From NCBI GenBank assembly GCA_029532415.1, contig JAQOTA010000053.1:1-64000 (forward strand): a DNA stretch of 64,000 bases. Direction: 5' to 3'. The notes under the pieces are model-generated. The model had not been told where the DNA came from and did no database searches. It was given only the letters and a program-made list of their open reading frames with translations. Below, piece by piece: positions 48,256 through 59,767 of the stretch. The position numbers and the translations under genes were made by a program. How positions within the stretch are numbered: position 1 is the first letter of the stretch; the number at the start of each line of letters is the position of its first letter. The stretch comes from Marasmius tenuissimus. Its lineage: Eukaryota; Basidiomycota; Agaricomycetes; Agaricales; Marasmiaceae.

Positions 48256-49875
48256 CTATCTCGGTGCAAACAACGGCTTTCCTACCCTCGCCCTCTTCGT
48301 CAGAATGATTCTCATGATACTATACAAATATACCGAAGCAACCAACAATGGCGTTAACGGTACCAACACGACGATTAAGATACGGGTGATCGTGGCCAGA
48401 ATCATCTTCTCCGCGAGAGAATAGGCTAGGTCCTGTCGAATCATGGAGTTAAGTTCGTTGGCTCCATAGTATTGAGAAGGGAAACGACGACTTACATCAA
48501 CCCGTTCTGAGAAGTCAACTCCGGGAATATCTACCATGGTTCCGCAGCTCTCAATCTCGCGTAGTCGTCGGGAGATTCTAGGATTATGGTACCAATCACG
48601 ATATGCCGAAGAGTCCCACTTCAGGTTGAGTCGTTTGAAGTTCAAAGGGATAAGTTTGGCTTGGATAATATGGAGCAAGACGTCGCTCTGGGATACAAAA
48701 GCCTCCCATTGTGATCGGGGACTGCCCAAAGCCACCTCGAGATCCTTCTCGTCAAGGACATCAAAAGGAATTTGTGGCGTCAACGACCGAACGAGTGGAT
48801 CCTGAGCGACACTCTTCGACACTCGGATCGTGAGGTCTTCTACGTTTTCGAGGGCAGGAAGGTTCCCGATACTCCACCAATCAAGGGACAGAAGAGGCAC
48901 CATATCGAAGACGCTGAACCGGAGGTCACGAAGGTTGGGTGTATATTCGAGGAGACGGTTCACTGATTCGTTGGCTAGCTTTACTCCGGAGGTAGGAACG
49001 CGGAATTCCACTGTCTCGATGTCACACTCGGAGTCGATTATCAGAGAGATAATCCTATTGTAGATCCACTCGCAGTCGACAAGGGTGTCAATCATGCGAT
49101 CGGTGGTGAGGACGATGTGACGGAGTTGGGGTGCGAGCAGGCCATCGAGTGCTTGGGGGTAGTTGTTGGTGTGAAGGTATGTGAGGTTCGGTAAGGGATA
49201 GCGATCGGGATTGATATCGATAGCGGGAGGGGATATGGGAGGAATGATTCGAGCCAGAGGGTCAACGAACGCAAGTTCCAGCTCGAGGTGGGTCAGCTGA
49301 GCCCAGGGAAAGACGAATGGATTGAAAGGGCTAGGGACCTGGACCGCAACGTGTTGTAGGGCTGGTCCGTTGATCATGCAGCTACCGATGGTATCCTGCC
49401 CGTCGAGGTTTATAGTGCATTTCTCCAACAACGGGAAGCGATACATCTGAAGATTGGATGCGTCGACTGCAGTTATGGTGAGCTCAGCGCGCTTCCAACG
49501 GTGTGCGCAGGCGAGGAGACGACCAAGAAGGGGGGAAGGATTCATAAGAACAATGGATAGAGGGCGATCCTTTGACCGATCTATGATGTAGGAGAGGCGA
49601 GCTTGCAATGGAGAGGTATCGATGTGTCGTCTGTGGCTAATAGAAATATTGGTCCAAAGGTGAGGATAAGAATCGACGATGTCGCGCCATGATCTTCTGA
49701 CTAACGAAAGCGTGCAAGCATCGAGAAGTACTGGCGATTTCAATTGCGGAGTCTCCAAGAGACGTTCGAAGATGTTCAATAGTATCTCAACAGGGAGATG
49801 GTCTATCGTATGAGCCTTCCTGCGAGGTTTTGTGAGCAAGTGGGGGACGCCGGGGTAGCATTGCATTTTTGGCAT
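48256..49875 (-). CDS. F-box protein with hydrophobic C-terminus
   Basis: One open frame of 539 residues. The F-box lies at residues 23-70 (TIDHLPVEILLNIFERLLET, SLVRRSWRDIVDSYPHLW), followed by a leucine-rich body of the kind seen in basidiomycete F-box families, which recruit substrates to SCF ubiquitin ligases. Around residue 460 the sequence GTAAGT...CGACAG marks a perfect 63-nt intron in frame, so residues VSRRF to SMIRQ may be spliced out. The last 60 residues contain a strongly hydrophobic run (ILIVVLVPLTPLLVASVYLY) and a basic end, so membrane attachment is possible. The start is the first ATG of the frame. Substrate unknown. Confidence 0.8.
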   Translation of the reverse strand: MPKMQCYPGVPHLLTKPRRKAHTIDHLPVEILLNIFERLLETPQLKSPVLLDACTLSLVRRSWRDIVDSYPHLWTNISISHRRHIDTSPLQARLSYIIDRSKDRPLSIVLMNPSPLLGRLLACAHRWKRAELTITAVDASNLQMYRFPLLEKCTINLDGQDTIGSCMINGPALQHVAVQVPSPFNPFVFPWAQLTHLELELAFVDPLARIIPPISPPAIDINPDRYPLPNLTYLHTNNYPQALDGLLAPQLRHIVLTTDRMIDTLVDCEWIYNRIISLIIDSECDIETVEFRVPTSGVKLANESVNRLLEYTPNLRDLRFSVFDMVPLLSLDWWSIGNLPALENVEDLTIRVSKSVAQDPLVRSLTPQIPFDVLDEKDLEVALGSPRSQWEAFVSQSDVLLHIIQAKLIPLNFKRLNLKWDSSAYRDWYHNPRISRRLREIESCGTMVDIPGVDFSERVDVSRRFPSQYYGANELNSMIRQDLAYSLAEKMILATITRILIVVLVPLTPLLVASVYLYSIMRIILTKRARVGKPLFAPR

Positions 49876-50775
49876 CCCGAATACTGCTGGATACTATGCT
49901 GTAAGCTCAGACGAAACATTATCGAAGCGAATGACCCACTAAGTCGGCCCATGGCGACAATGGTAGGACTGCAATATAAGACGGTGAAGTTATAGAGGAA
50001 GGGAAATGGAGTGGGTTATAAGTCCTCCAAGGACCCAGGTTATTCCCGAAGTCGTGCTGGCTAAACGTGTAGATCGATTTCGGCGTGTTAAAGACATGTT
50101 CTTGTATCGTGCCATTGTTCACAGGAGTTGACGTTGAGCACCAAAGAGGTGAAGGAGAAGGATCACTAGGACGTTCCCTAGGTAACTATGACGTTCGGTT
50201 TTTGCTCGCTTGGCACGGACCACAACCTACGAGTAGTTGAAAATTTGCGTAACGGAGCCTCCACCTACCCTGCTTAGCCACCTCATTGAGAGGACGTGCT
50301 CGAGGAAGATGTGCTTGGCGATGCATATCTGGTGGGGTAGCATGGCTTGACTGCCTCTATATCTAGGACCAAAGGGTTACATGATCCGTCAGGGAAAGCA
50401 TTCAGGCAAAAGAGGCCGTCGAGACTCGATCGCGTTGCAATCAGCTGTTAAACAGTAGATTTCTCCGCTCTATGTCCGGATAGTGCATGTTAAGAGATAC
50501 GAGACTGCAGTAGGAGACGAAGGTTAGCTCAAATCATCCTTCAACCTGATTAGTGGTGGGCGTAATGTGTACGTCCGATGTATACCAAAGTGGGGACAAT
50601 CCATGAATCCGAAATCGAAGAACCAGGAAGCCCTGCATCCGTTTACAGGAAATTACTTCCCCATAACGTAAGGTGAAGCGACGATGGTGTTGAAAGGAGG
50701 ATCATGACGATTATGCATTGATCGGTTACAACCGCCCGTAGACTTGAATGGCCTCAGCCTGCACGTTTTCTATGT
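49876..50775. other. No gene assigned
   Basis: Region between the F-box gene 5' end and tRNA-Lys. No recognisable coding or repeat structure. Confidence 0.4.
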
Positions 50776-50860
50776 GCCCGCCTAGCTCAATCGGATAGAG
50801 CGTCAGACTTTTAAAGCAAAGGGCATCTGAAGGCTGCGAGTTCGACCCTCGCGGTGGGCT
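50776..50860 (+). tRNA. tRNA-Lys(TTT) with short intron
   Basis: The acceptor stem GCCCGCC pairs with GGTGGGC (one G-T). The D arm is TAGCTCAATCGGATAGAGC. The anticodon stem CAGA/TCTG encloses CTTTTAA with anticodon TTT, with an intron of about 11 nt. The T arm is GCTGCGAGTTCGACCCTCGC. A run of eight T residues at about 50882 is a good Pol III terminator. The discriminator base is T, unusual for tRNA-Lys. Confidence 0.9.
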
Positions 50861-50881
50861 ATTGATTGTCCTACATGATTC

Positions 50882-50890
50882 TTTTTTTTC
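50882..50890 (+). terminator. Pol III terminator of tRNA-Lys
   Basis: An uninterrupted T tract about 20 bp after the tRNA 3' end. Confidence 0.6.
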
Positions 50891-51414
50891 GATTCGCGTA
50901 CCGAAACAATGCCAGTTGACAGTGTGTCGAGAAATTCCAGCTGATTGTGTGCACTCTATAAATGAGTTCGACTGATCAGTGGTATCCGACATCAAATTGT
51001 ACAGGAACTCCGAGTTAAATCTCCTGGATGAACCCCCCAAAACAGTCCAAAATAACTCACTAGCACATGAACAAGACAGCACCAGTCCCAGCCCTGATAC
51101 CTGAGGCCAGAGGCCTGAAGCCGTTTGAAATTGACTGTAGGCTACAGCCGCCCTGAGATCTGTCATGTCTGCTTTTGTTTGGACTGCTCCTCGTGTGTTT
51201 GTGTTCAGCAGAGGACCTCCTGACCCTTTTTTGCAATGTGAAGCTGACGGAGTCGGGCGAGACTAAAAGTACCAATGGATTGACAGTTTGACGTGTCCCA
51301 ACCGCGACGTTTCGTGTATTTTTCGAATGCTGGATTCTCCGAGCCCTCGGTCATACCGTCTTTCAATGGTATAAATTCGAGGTCCTGTAGAGCTGACTTT
51401 CCCCCAGTTCGGCC

Positions 51415-51823
51415 ATGAAATTCACCCTTCTCAGTATCACCTCCCTTGCTTCTGCCGTCGCTGCAAAAAATTGCGCCAAATGTGCATCGACGATCTTTTA
51501 CTCCGGCCAGACTAGGAGTCTCACCTCCCAGCTGCAAAGCTCTGGCACAGCGCAGTGCAAGTGAGGCTCCCGCCTTCCCATAGAAGCTGTTCCACAAGGC
51601 TGAAATATTTCTTGCAGTTACGGATCCCCCATCATCTCAGGATTCAATCCCTACTGCCTTTACAACGTGCGTTACACATCTTTCGAATTCGAGACTGTTA
51701 CTGATCACGACTGCTTAGAATAACGATGGGTCCTTGGTTCTCACCAACACAGGGGGAGCCTGCCCTAGTTTTGCTACCGTCGTCGTCGTATCTTCGAGCG
51801 AAACCTGCAATGCATTCCCCTGA
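51415..51823 (+). CDS. Small cysteine-rich secreted protein (second family)
   Basis: Three exons, 51415-51560, 51618-51666 and 51719-51823, give 99 residues. Signal peptide MKFTLLSITSLASAVAA is followed by a mature chain with six cysteines (NCAKC, AQCNYGSP, NPYCLYNN, GGACPSFA, SETCNAFP). Introns of 57 and 52 nt are canonical (GTGAGG...TTGCAG, GTGCGT...CTTAG). It is not similar to the GPPNNS family. It lies tail to tail with the GH51 gene. No known domain; a candidate extracellular effector-like or structural protein. Confidence 0.8.
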
Positions 51824-52316
51824 TCAATGAAATAGGAAATCAACAAGGAGTCTTCCTATACATACGCGAAGAACCATCAACCGGAAGCTGAATGTATTCT
51901 TTATATACTATGTAAACGTTGATGCGCACAGAAGGGAAATACTATTCCAAACCAATCCTTAAGAAGCGGTAAAGGTTATCACGCTAAGACTATATGCCGG
52001 GGCCTGATAGTTGAACGTTTTGCCCGTTGTGATGGTAGAGTTCCTCGGTGCGATGGCGTTCGGAGTGGAGGGATTATTTGCGCCAGTCTGAGGCCCGGTC
52101 AGGAGCTGCAAGGTTCCCGATGTGGCGACGCTGTTGAACGGAAGTACGAATGCTAAGGTCTGGGCATTTCCGCCAGCGTTTGCTACCTGTTATCCAATAA
52201 TTTGTTAAGATGAAAAGAATAATAGCACAATAGGGTGTTCAATACTTTGATGATGATGCCGTTGCTACCGGTTCGCGCGACGGTCCAGTGGAGCGTACCA
52301 GTCTTGGACGGAAGGG

Positions 52317-53553
52317 TAGGCTCGGTTCCAGCCGTTCTCCAAAAGGGGAAGGAGCACATGGGAGAGAGGAAGGTTGGAGAACGGCTGGTCTCAACCTCAC
52401 GCTTTTTGGCGGGTCACGAAAATGTGACGCGGGACTTAGCCAAATTTCGTCTCAACCACCACCAGCCCAAAGCCATACCTTTCGTATGTTCCCTTTCCCC
52501 TACTCTCTACTCCCAAAGCCATTTTCTAGGGCTCTGGTGCTACAAGATGACTTATTCCGCCTCACATGTGCTTTTCACCACGTTGAGTCATCCCGGACAG
52601 TTCTCGATAATATTCCCCTGCTACCTGCTGGCTTACTCGGTACTTCTCCGACCCCAATGCCATCCTCTGTGTCACAGGAACTGCTCTAATATTGGTTATA
52701 CTCGTGTCATTGACTGTACAAGCAGTAGCAAGTTCTGGAAGGTCTGCCCGCGGTACTGGATGGAAAAGTTACTGACGTACTCTGGACGTACTGCGGCAGC
52801 GACTCAGGGCGAAATTTTATCGAGGTCGATGGTCATTGTCAGATTTATTTTATTGGGCTAAGGTGCGTTGCAGAAAGTCATTCTTCAGGGTTTTTGGTCT
52901 AAACTTGCCATAAGTGCTTCGTGGACTTCGGGTTGTGCGTATTTTGGAGTATCCCTCGACAGGCTCTGCTCATTCCACTCCTCGCACACCCCCAACTTCT
53001 TGGAACTGGCTACGCAATGCTCTACCTTGAAACCATCCCATTGTTACTCAGAATAATAAGACAGAATTCGTAGAATTCCTGCCAGCGCTACCCTCAAAAC
53101 GCCGTTTCATGGAGAAATAACAATCAGCAAGCCAAGGTAAGCATATTTAGTACCTATAACGACCCGAAAGATGTGTTTGCTCACTTGAAATAGTAGCTGC
53201 TGCCCTCCTCTTCACGCGAAACACGTTTTCGGCTTCTGTTGCGCCTAAAATCCATGTTTATCCATGTCCACTGCATGTTTATGCTTGTATCTTATCATTC
53301 ACCGTTGAAGACTAATATATTCATCTTGACTACGAATTTTCCATGTCGACGATGGCGGAATGAAGGAACTCTCGAAGTTTTGCTCGCGTGCGGTGCCTCT
53401 CAAAACGCGAAATTTCGCTAAGTCCTTTGTCACATTTCCGTGACCCGCCTAAAAGTACGAGGTTGAGCCCAGTCGGTATGGCATGATGCTCCTGCCCATC
53501 AACCCATCAAATCCCATATCAAATGCCATACCGTAACTGGCCACGCGAGTCTA
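52317..53553. mobile_element. DNA transposon insertion with 9-bp target duplication
   Basis: A 1237-bp insert in the penultimate exon region of the GH51 gene. The 9-bp sequence ACGGAAGGG is duplicated exactly at 52308-52316 and 53554-53562, and removal of the insert plus one copy restores the reading frame precisely. The ends are short imperfect inverted repeats (TAGGCTCG / TAGACTCG). A 15-bp perfect inverted repeat lies just inside the left end. No transposase was recognised, so it is non-autonomous. A 9-bp duplication fits Mutator-like elements best. Confidence 0.85.
52328..52387. repeat. 15-bp perfect inverted repeat inside the transposon
   Basis: CCAGCCGTTCTCCAA at 52328-52342 and its reverse complement at 52373-52387, spacer 30 bp. 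It is subterminal, so it may be a transposase-binding or hairpin site of the element. Confidence 0.6.
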
Positions 53554-56500
53554 ACGGAAGGGTGCTTGGAAGATAAGCGTCGCCTCGGTTTCGGCCAAAA
53601 AGCTGATTGCGGATAAGTAGTTGTTCAACAAATGGGAATGGACCGTGGGGAAATAATCTACCTTTTGAACGTGATAGCTGGCTGAAAGGTAGACGGTGTT
53701 GGCACTGTCAATTGCAGTGAGTAATTGAGCGTCCGACACATGACCTGGATCACTCCCAAGAAAGATACCCACTCAAAGCTAACAAGATTCGGGCTCTAGC
53801 GATTTTGTTAGAGACGTCCTCAAGATACTCGGAAATGCTTGCGTACCCATTGAGTGCTCTTGACATGCTGAAAGATTGTTTATAGTAAGTATCAGCGCAT
53901 CTACAGGTCCGATACTGGCGGTTGAAGACTTACGTTCAACAGCGGAGCGTATGCAGCCGCGAAGACTATATCACTGTTTCCTACACGAGAAGTCAGCGGA
54001 AGATTAGAAATGAATTCAGCTTATACAGCTTACTCTCCATTCCAGTCATGAAGGCCGCCTCGCCTGCCGCAGCTAGATAGACATTCCAGGAGCTCAATTA
54101 GGGAACGGTTGGGAATTTCATAATTACCTTCCATAGTGGGGTAAGGAAGCCGGTGTCCCCAAATGTCACTGTCATTTGTAGAAATCGCAGCATACTCACC
54201 CTGTGCATAGTGTCAGCGTCGCTTAGCAAAAATCACACGAGAAGGATACGCTTACCTCGAAGTAACGAGTGCCATCTCGCTGCCCGGAACAGTCAGTCGC
54301 GACTTCAGAATGTCACATGCAGCAGACCTACCGCGAAGGAGTCGTACTGGAAGGCGTTCTGGTACATCCATTCTAAGGTAAAAAATGAGAATTATGAAGA
54401 CTGTTGCCTAGAGGAGTGCGCGACGTACTGGGTGTTTGATAGACATGAACGTCGTAAGTTGCCGGTTTGGGTGTGAGTTGCGGGCTGCCGACATTGGTTG
54501 TGGCCATGAATTCTAGTATTGCCGTGCGAATTGGCCCAGGTAATCATGACGAAAAACTCAAACTACTGACTGATCGTTGGGAATTGAGATTGAAGAGCCT
54601 GCAGGAAGGCTTGCCAGCGACCAGGGTACCTGAACCAGGATGTTCGGTAAGAGGGAGCAGGAAACGTAGATGGACGTACGTTCCGGCAGCGTTTCCAATG
54701 AAGTCCTATGATCATGCCCTCAGCACAAGTGATAGACCGATGGCACCGGTACTCACCTCATTTCCAACCTCAACGTGGGTCAGCTTGAAAGGTGCAGGGT
54801 GCCCGAGTTGCGACCTAAGTGCAGCTTTAGGAGTGACGGTTGAGTTATTTCAGATATTCCGAGGTGATTCAGGTTTGCATACCGGCTGCACTCTTTGTGG
54901 GATCCCCAATAGCGAAGTTGATCTGTCAGCGAGTAAGGGCAAGGAGAGCATCTGGAGACAGAGTGTTGCTTACCTGATCAGCTGCTTCCTGAATGTATGG
55001 TTGAAGTTGGTTTGTCGGAACGCTTGTTCCTCCAAGCGAATATCCTATCGAGTAGCCTCAGGATGCGAGCGTCAGATGCACTCACAACAGTAACCTCACC
55101 CGCCCATATACCCATGATTGGCTCGGCGCCAATGTCTTCGCACCAGAGGAAGTATTCGTAAAGTCCGAGGCCGCTGTAGAAGTGTTTGAGATTATAGCCT
55201 GCCGAAACAAACATTCAAACCTTACTCTGTGTTAACGTAGCTCCAATCTCCTTGACGACCTTTGAAGAATGGTGAGCTGGATGAACCAACGGAGTATTGA
55301 CGGATATCATTCACCCGGACGACTCTCGAGAGGGCCTACGGTCTTCCTCCATTGCCACCTCCGATCGGTAGTTTGTCCCTAGACAATCAAGATACATGTG
55401 ATCTGCCTCCTCAAAAGTATAGCTCCGAAGCTCACTTCCTTTAGAAGTTCGAGGTGTAGATTCGTGTCAATCAAAAATTCCCGGAGGAACGTCATAGAAC
55501 GCACAAGATTGTTTCCACCTGGGAATCTGAAGACGCCAGGACTCATATCTGCCAGAGCCTACGGATGAAGTGAGATACCGAGTCATTGAGGGTGGAGAAA
55601 ATAAACAACCCCCTACCTGAGCTATATCCTGCCGCATTCCGTTAGGCCTGTTCTTGAATGTGGGCGGGAACAACGAAAACATCGCGAAGCGAATTGTCTG
55701 TCCAGACGCTGCAGCACCATCGACCGTAATGGCAAAGTAATTGTCTGTCGAGCCAGGGGTCGTAGTCGGCTTAAACTTGGCCGTAACTTGTTTCCAGCTG
55801 GTCTGGCTTCCGGCGAGAGATACGGTGGCACTTCCGAGAATCTGCCCTGAGCTGGTCTGGAGGCTTATTGTTGCCGGTCCGTTGAATGAAGAAGCAGACG
55901 GGAACTTGTAGAAGAACGATGCTATGTACTCAGATCCCGAAGTGACTTTGATGCCTGTATCACGAGAATGAAAACCGAAAAGGCAGGTTGTAGATAGAGT
56001 CTGACTTACCCCACCATCCTGAGTTTCGAACTCCAACCCCGCCACTCTTTCCACCTGGCACCACGAGGTTGAGCGAGTTGGGGAGAGCGCTCGATACAGG
56101 GGCACCGTCGTTTACAACAGAAATTTGTGCACCGTTCACAGCGCTCCAAGCGGTAAGCGATTGTGAGGTTCCTATCGGACATAACGTGACTGCGGGAGTA
56201 ATTATGATGGGAACTGACCTGGACTAACGAGCTGGAAAGCCCGATTCTGGAGGACTAGACAGATGAAGATTAGCATATTCACAAAGTGTACCGCTGGGTA
56301 TGTTGAGGCGTACGTTCTCCGTATAATCCTCCGTCTCCGCTCTGACGAGTCAAAATGCGAGTCAGTCCGTGAGGTCCGCAATCAATGATATTTTTACATG
56401 CTAGAACCACATTAAATGAGTAAAGGGACGGAAGGGCCAAATACACGATCCACGTTGATATCCTGGTAGCGATAAGAGAAACCCGAGGTTCTCAAACGTT

Positions 56501-56741
56501 ACACTATGAACTTTCCAAGTTAACTGCAGCAGGGAAAACTCACTTCAAACATTTGTCCCCCTACGAACAAAGTAAAAATCTTGATCAGAGCCTTGAGGTA
56601 TCGAGAGCAAGGACAAATGGACTTACACAGCGTAGTCGGTATAGCATGATGGGCTGTCGCAACAACACTAACCGTAGTGGTCTGGGCAGACGCGATGCCT
56701 ACAAGGAATAGAATCCCTGCAACAGGGAGACAAAACATCAT

Positions 56742-58195
56742 GATGCCGCGAAGGCTCAGAGCACTCGAAAAGGACTTTATATTGTTCCATTCCTGTGATG
56801 GTATTGAAGGATAAGCAACGGGAGAATCGAGTCACCAGCCACTCGTTCATATGGACCGGAAATAATTTCGCAGATCCAAAGTCCCGCGACTCACGCTATC
56901 CAGTCAGAGAGAATATTGTTTAGTACTATACCCGTCAGCTGGCCGGTGGGGTTACAACCGTGCCGGTGGCTGTACGAACAATGTCAATGAGGGTAGAAGA
57001 AAGTTCAGGAACGCCGGATTAATAGCCCAGTTGGTCAAATCTAGCGGGGTGCCAGGAACCTCTGATGAAACCTTGTGGGCTACGACGGTCGAACCTAGTG
57101 GGGTGCTTCTCTCACCACATTCCTCTGGTGATCTACCAGTCATTTTGATGAAGAAACACCATTGATGATGGGTTTACACGAACTTCAATGCCGCTTTCAT
57201 GTCGCACCGAACCAAGCACATGGTCTTCCACGAGGTTTCCCCATTCTGCGAAATGTAAAGCACGGACAGAACGACGTCGAATTGTCGGGTTAAGGACAGC
57301 TGTGATTACCAAAAGTTATAAATATAGGTAGTCAAATTGAGACGCACGCTTCCAATCGCTCCTGTTCTGATGCTCTCTTTGGGGCTTGCAGTCTAAGCAC
57401 TCTGTGGTGCCGTGGATCGTTGAATAAAAGCTTACCTCAAGGGAGAAACTGGGTCCTATTGAAGAGACTGGAAGCTAGAAATTGAATTCTTCGCATATCG
57501 ATTGAACTTTCGAGATTACCTGCATCGCGAAGTTTACTTGGAATCTGAAATATCAATTCTGTCCAGAGACTCCTTTTCAAGACTATGGTGAGTTAGATTC
57601 CTGGCGAATTAAGTGTTTCTCGAAAGATGGGCTGGTTAACAAAGTGGGAAAGACGCGTGAGAGAGCGATCCAGTTGAACGCAGCCAGACTCGGAACGGCC
57701 TTAGGGCAGGTCAGAACGCTCCTCGGAGTTTGCCGGTATCATGTATCATGACGTCCTTGACAGTTCCACTATACCTTCTTTTTTTCTATTATCCTCGACC
57801 ACCTGAGGAAGTCAACCTCAAAGACTAGAGAGTCTTGCGCTAGAAAGTTGACTTGTCGTCTTTGGACGCCAATCTTCTACCATCCTCACCGGTTGAAGAT
57901 ATCACCAACCACGCGATAAGAAATATATCGATATTCTGGGGAGCCTAGATATACAATATCCATTACAGTAGTACCTTGAGGATCTAACAATTCTCAAACA
58001 TAGTCTCGACGTAAAAAAAACTCATAGTACTAGGTAGTAAACAGTTCACCACGCACTCCTTCGAAGTATCATTGATGTCTTCTTGAATATTTTTGAAGCT
58101 GTTCAGTACGCCCCTGCTTTCGAATGTGGTCAGCAAGTTCTGACTACTATCAGTTTCGAAGACCGGCGGCGTCTCGTGTAGAGTCGCCGAGGCAA
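56742..58195. other. No gene assigned
   Basis: Promoter side of the GH51 gene (TTTATATTG near 56775) and about 1.3 kb without a recognisable gene. A minus-strand frame at 56952-57143 has no motif. Confidence 0.4.
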
Positions 58196-59767
58196 TTAAT
58201 ATCCGGGAAGGCCCTTTTTATGGTGGTTGAGTAGTTTTTCTTTCCATTTTGGTATTCCTCGCCGGACGACGTAGCGGATGAAGGCCATGTCAAGGTCGGA
58301 TGTATGATAACTGATACCTAATTGAGAACCGGTCATGAACCCTGAGCGAAAGTCAGGACAAGGAATGCTTACCATCTCTCTTTGGCCTGTTGAACCGTTC
58401 ACACTCCTCTCGATGAGCTTCCCTCCAGTGGATCCTCTGGCATTCGCGAGAACAGTAGACCGTGACACGACATCTATGGCAGCGCTTCAGCCGCACAGGG
58501 TCCAGTGGATTATCGTAGCACTTTGCACACTTGATTTGGAATGAGTATCTGCGTCCCAAACAGATGATAATCTAAACGAACTTACATTATGATTCAAACA
58601 ATGAACGGAAAGGGACGGTGTCATCGTCTCAAACGCTCGATGAACATCCTTGATCTCTTCGGCGTACTTCACCACACCCCGCATCGCCTTGTCCACCACT
58701 TCGATTGCGCTAGTCATCCCCTCTCTCTGCATCCTTTTCCAATCCCCCAGAACCCTGTTGAAAACGCTTCGGTACAGCACGAACGGCTTCAAAAGATCCA
58801 AAATTCCCTCTGTCTGCCGGCCGATCGGAATGTTCGAGTATCTCCCCTCCAACGTTGCCGGAATACTAGCCAATGCGCGAAGCATCCTTGCGTCCAACGC
58901 CTCCGTAATCCACATCTGCCCTTTCCCCACAGCCACTAATAGAAAGTCCTCGCAGTCAACGATACTATTTGCAAATTGAAAGTACCATAGTGTATCGTCC
59001 CATTTCTCTTGTTTTCTCTTCAAAGCTAGCCGACTGAAGCGTCGTATTGCCTTCACGAGAAGGGATATCGCACCTCTCGCCAACAGTCTGCGCATGACCG
59101 TCTCAGACGACTGCCCGAACACCATCCAACACATCATCACGGTATGGAATCCCTGCGTGTCGAAATCCTTCTCGTCCCGGTAGACCTCCTCATTGAATCT
59201 CCTGATACAAAGACCAGAGATATCATACTTCCTTCCTCCCGCCTGACTCTGTGTTGCCAACCGCTCGCAGACGCGTTGATAATCCCTCGCGTTCCACGTC
59301 TCCCGTATCTTGATTACATCGCAAAACGTAAAATAGAAGTGTGCCCAATGTCCGAACGCAGGGTGGTTGGTGTCTAAAAGACGAAGCAGGACCTCGAGTG
59401 AGACGGCCAAGAACTCGGGGATGGATATTACGACCCGATCGTGAAGAGACACCAACCGCAGGTTTACGTTCAACCTAAACAGCCCTGCCATAGCACAGAT
59501 TACTCGATCTCGAAGCACTTCCTCTTCTTCTGGGTGGATCTCGGATAACACGATATCACGAAGGAAGATGAACCCCCAAGCACAGGCGACACTCCACATT
59601 GTTGAGAAAGAATCCGAGATGGCTGAGGTGTCTCGTCTGTAGGAATATGAACAGCCCAGGAAAACAAGTGCATCAAAAGCTTCCTTGTTGGCTTTATTGA
59701 GTGGTCGCTCTGACGATTTTAAGGCAAGAGGAGGCGATTGTCGGAGAAGAAAATTTATCTTGGCCAC
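58196..59767 (-). CDS. MYND zinc-finger protein
   Basis: Three exons, 59767-58586, 58529-58373 and 58317-58196, give 486 residues. The first 394 form an alpha-helical region without a named domain, as in many basidiomycete MYND proteins. The second exon carries a complete MYND finger: CAKCYDNPLDPVRLKRCHRC, then RVTVYCSRECQRIHW and REAHREEC, with all seven Cys and one His ligand in order. The last exon ends KLLNHHKKGLPGY. The first intron is 56 nt and ends in CAAG; using the nearer CGCAG would break the frame and lose the first zinc ligand. MYND fingers bind proline-rich partners; the partner here is unknown. Cytoplasmic or nuclear. Confidence 0.87.

Larger units (their letters stand above)
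51959..56741 (-). pseudogene. GH51 alpha-L-arabinofuranosidase, interrupted by a transposon
   Basis: About 27 short exons on the minus strand form a complete family GH51 enzyme, which releases arabinose from arabinan and arabinoxylan outside the cell. Seen in order: a signal peptide (MMFCLPVAGILFLVGIASAQ); WGQMFE; SGDGGLYGE; LLQNRAF; the N-terminal carbohydrate-like domain (LNLVVPGGKSGGVGV to FPPTFKNRPNGMRQDIAQ); FRFPGGNNL; GDWSYVNTDGLGLYEYFLWC; IMGIWAGYSLGG; HVEVGNE (acid/base Glu); VHVYQTP; RYFEGEYAA (nucleophile Glu); NSDIVFAAAYAP; YLSASYHVQK; LHWTVARTG; and a C-terminal beta domain to TAA at 51961. All splices read in frame. Two exons appear very short (17 and 9 nt). The exon coding for GDAYLPSTLP is split by a 1.24-kb element at 52317-53553; translation into it stops after about eleven codons, removing the last roughly 95 residues. 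The enzyme is therefore probably inactive or unstable. Confidence 0.88.

Noticed and set aside
50726..51166. 146-codon minus-strand frame
   Set aside because: It overlaps the whole tRNA-Lys gene antisense and has no domain.
51205..51597. 130-codon minus-strand frame
   Set aside because: It is antisense to the first exon and promoter of the secreted-protein gene at 51415, whose splicing and signal peptide are convincing.
52235..52861. 208-codon plus-strand frame
   Set aside because: It starts in the GH51 C-terminal exon on the wrong strand and runs through the transposon; no transposase or other motif, so it is a chance frame.
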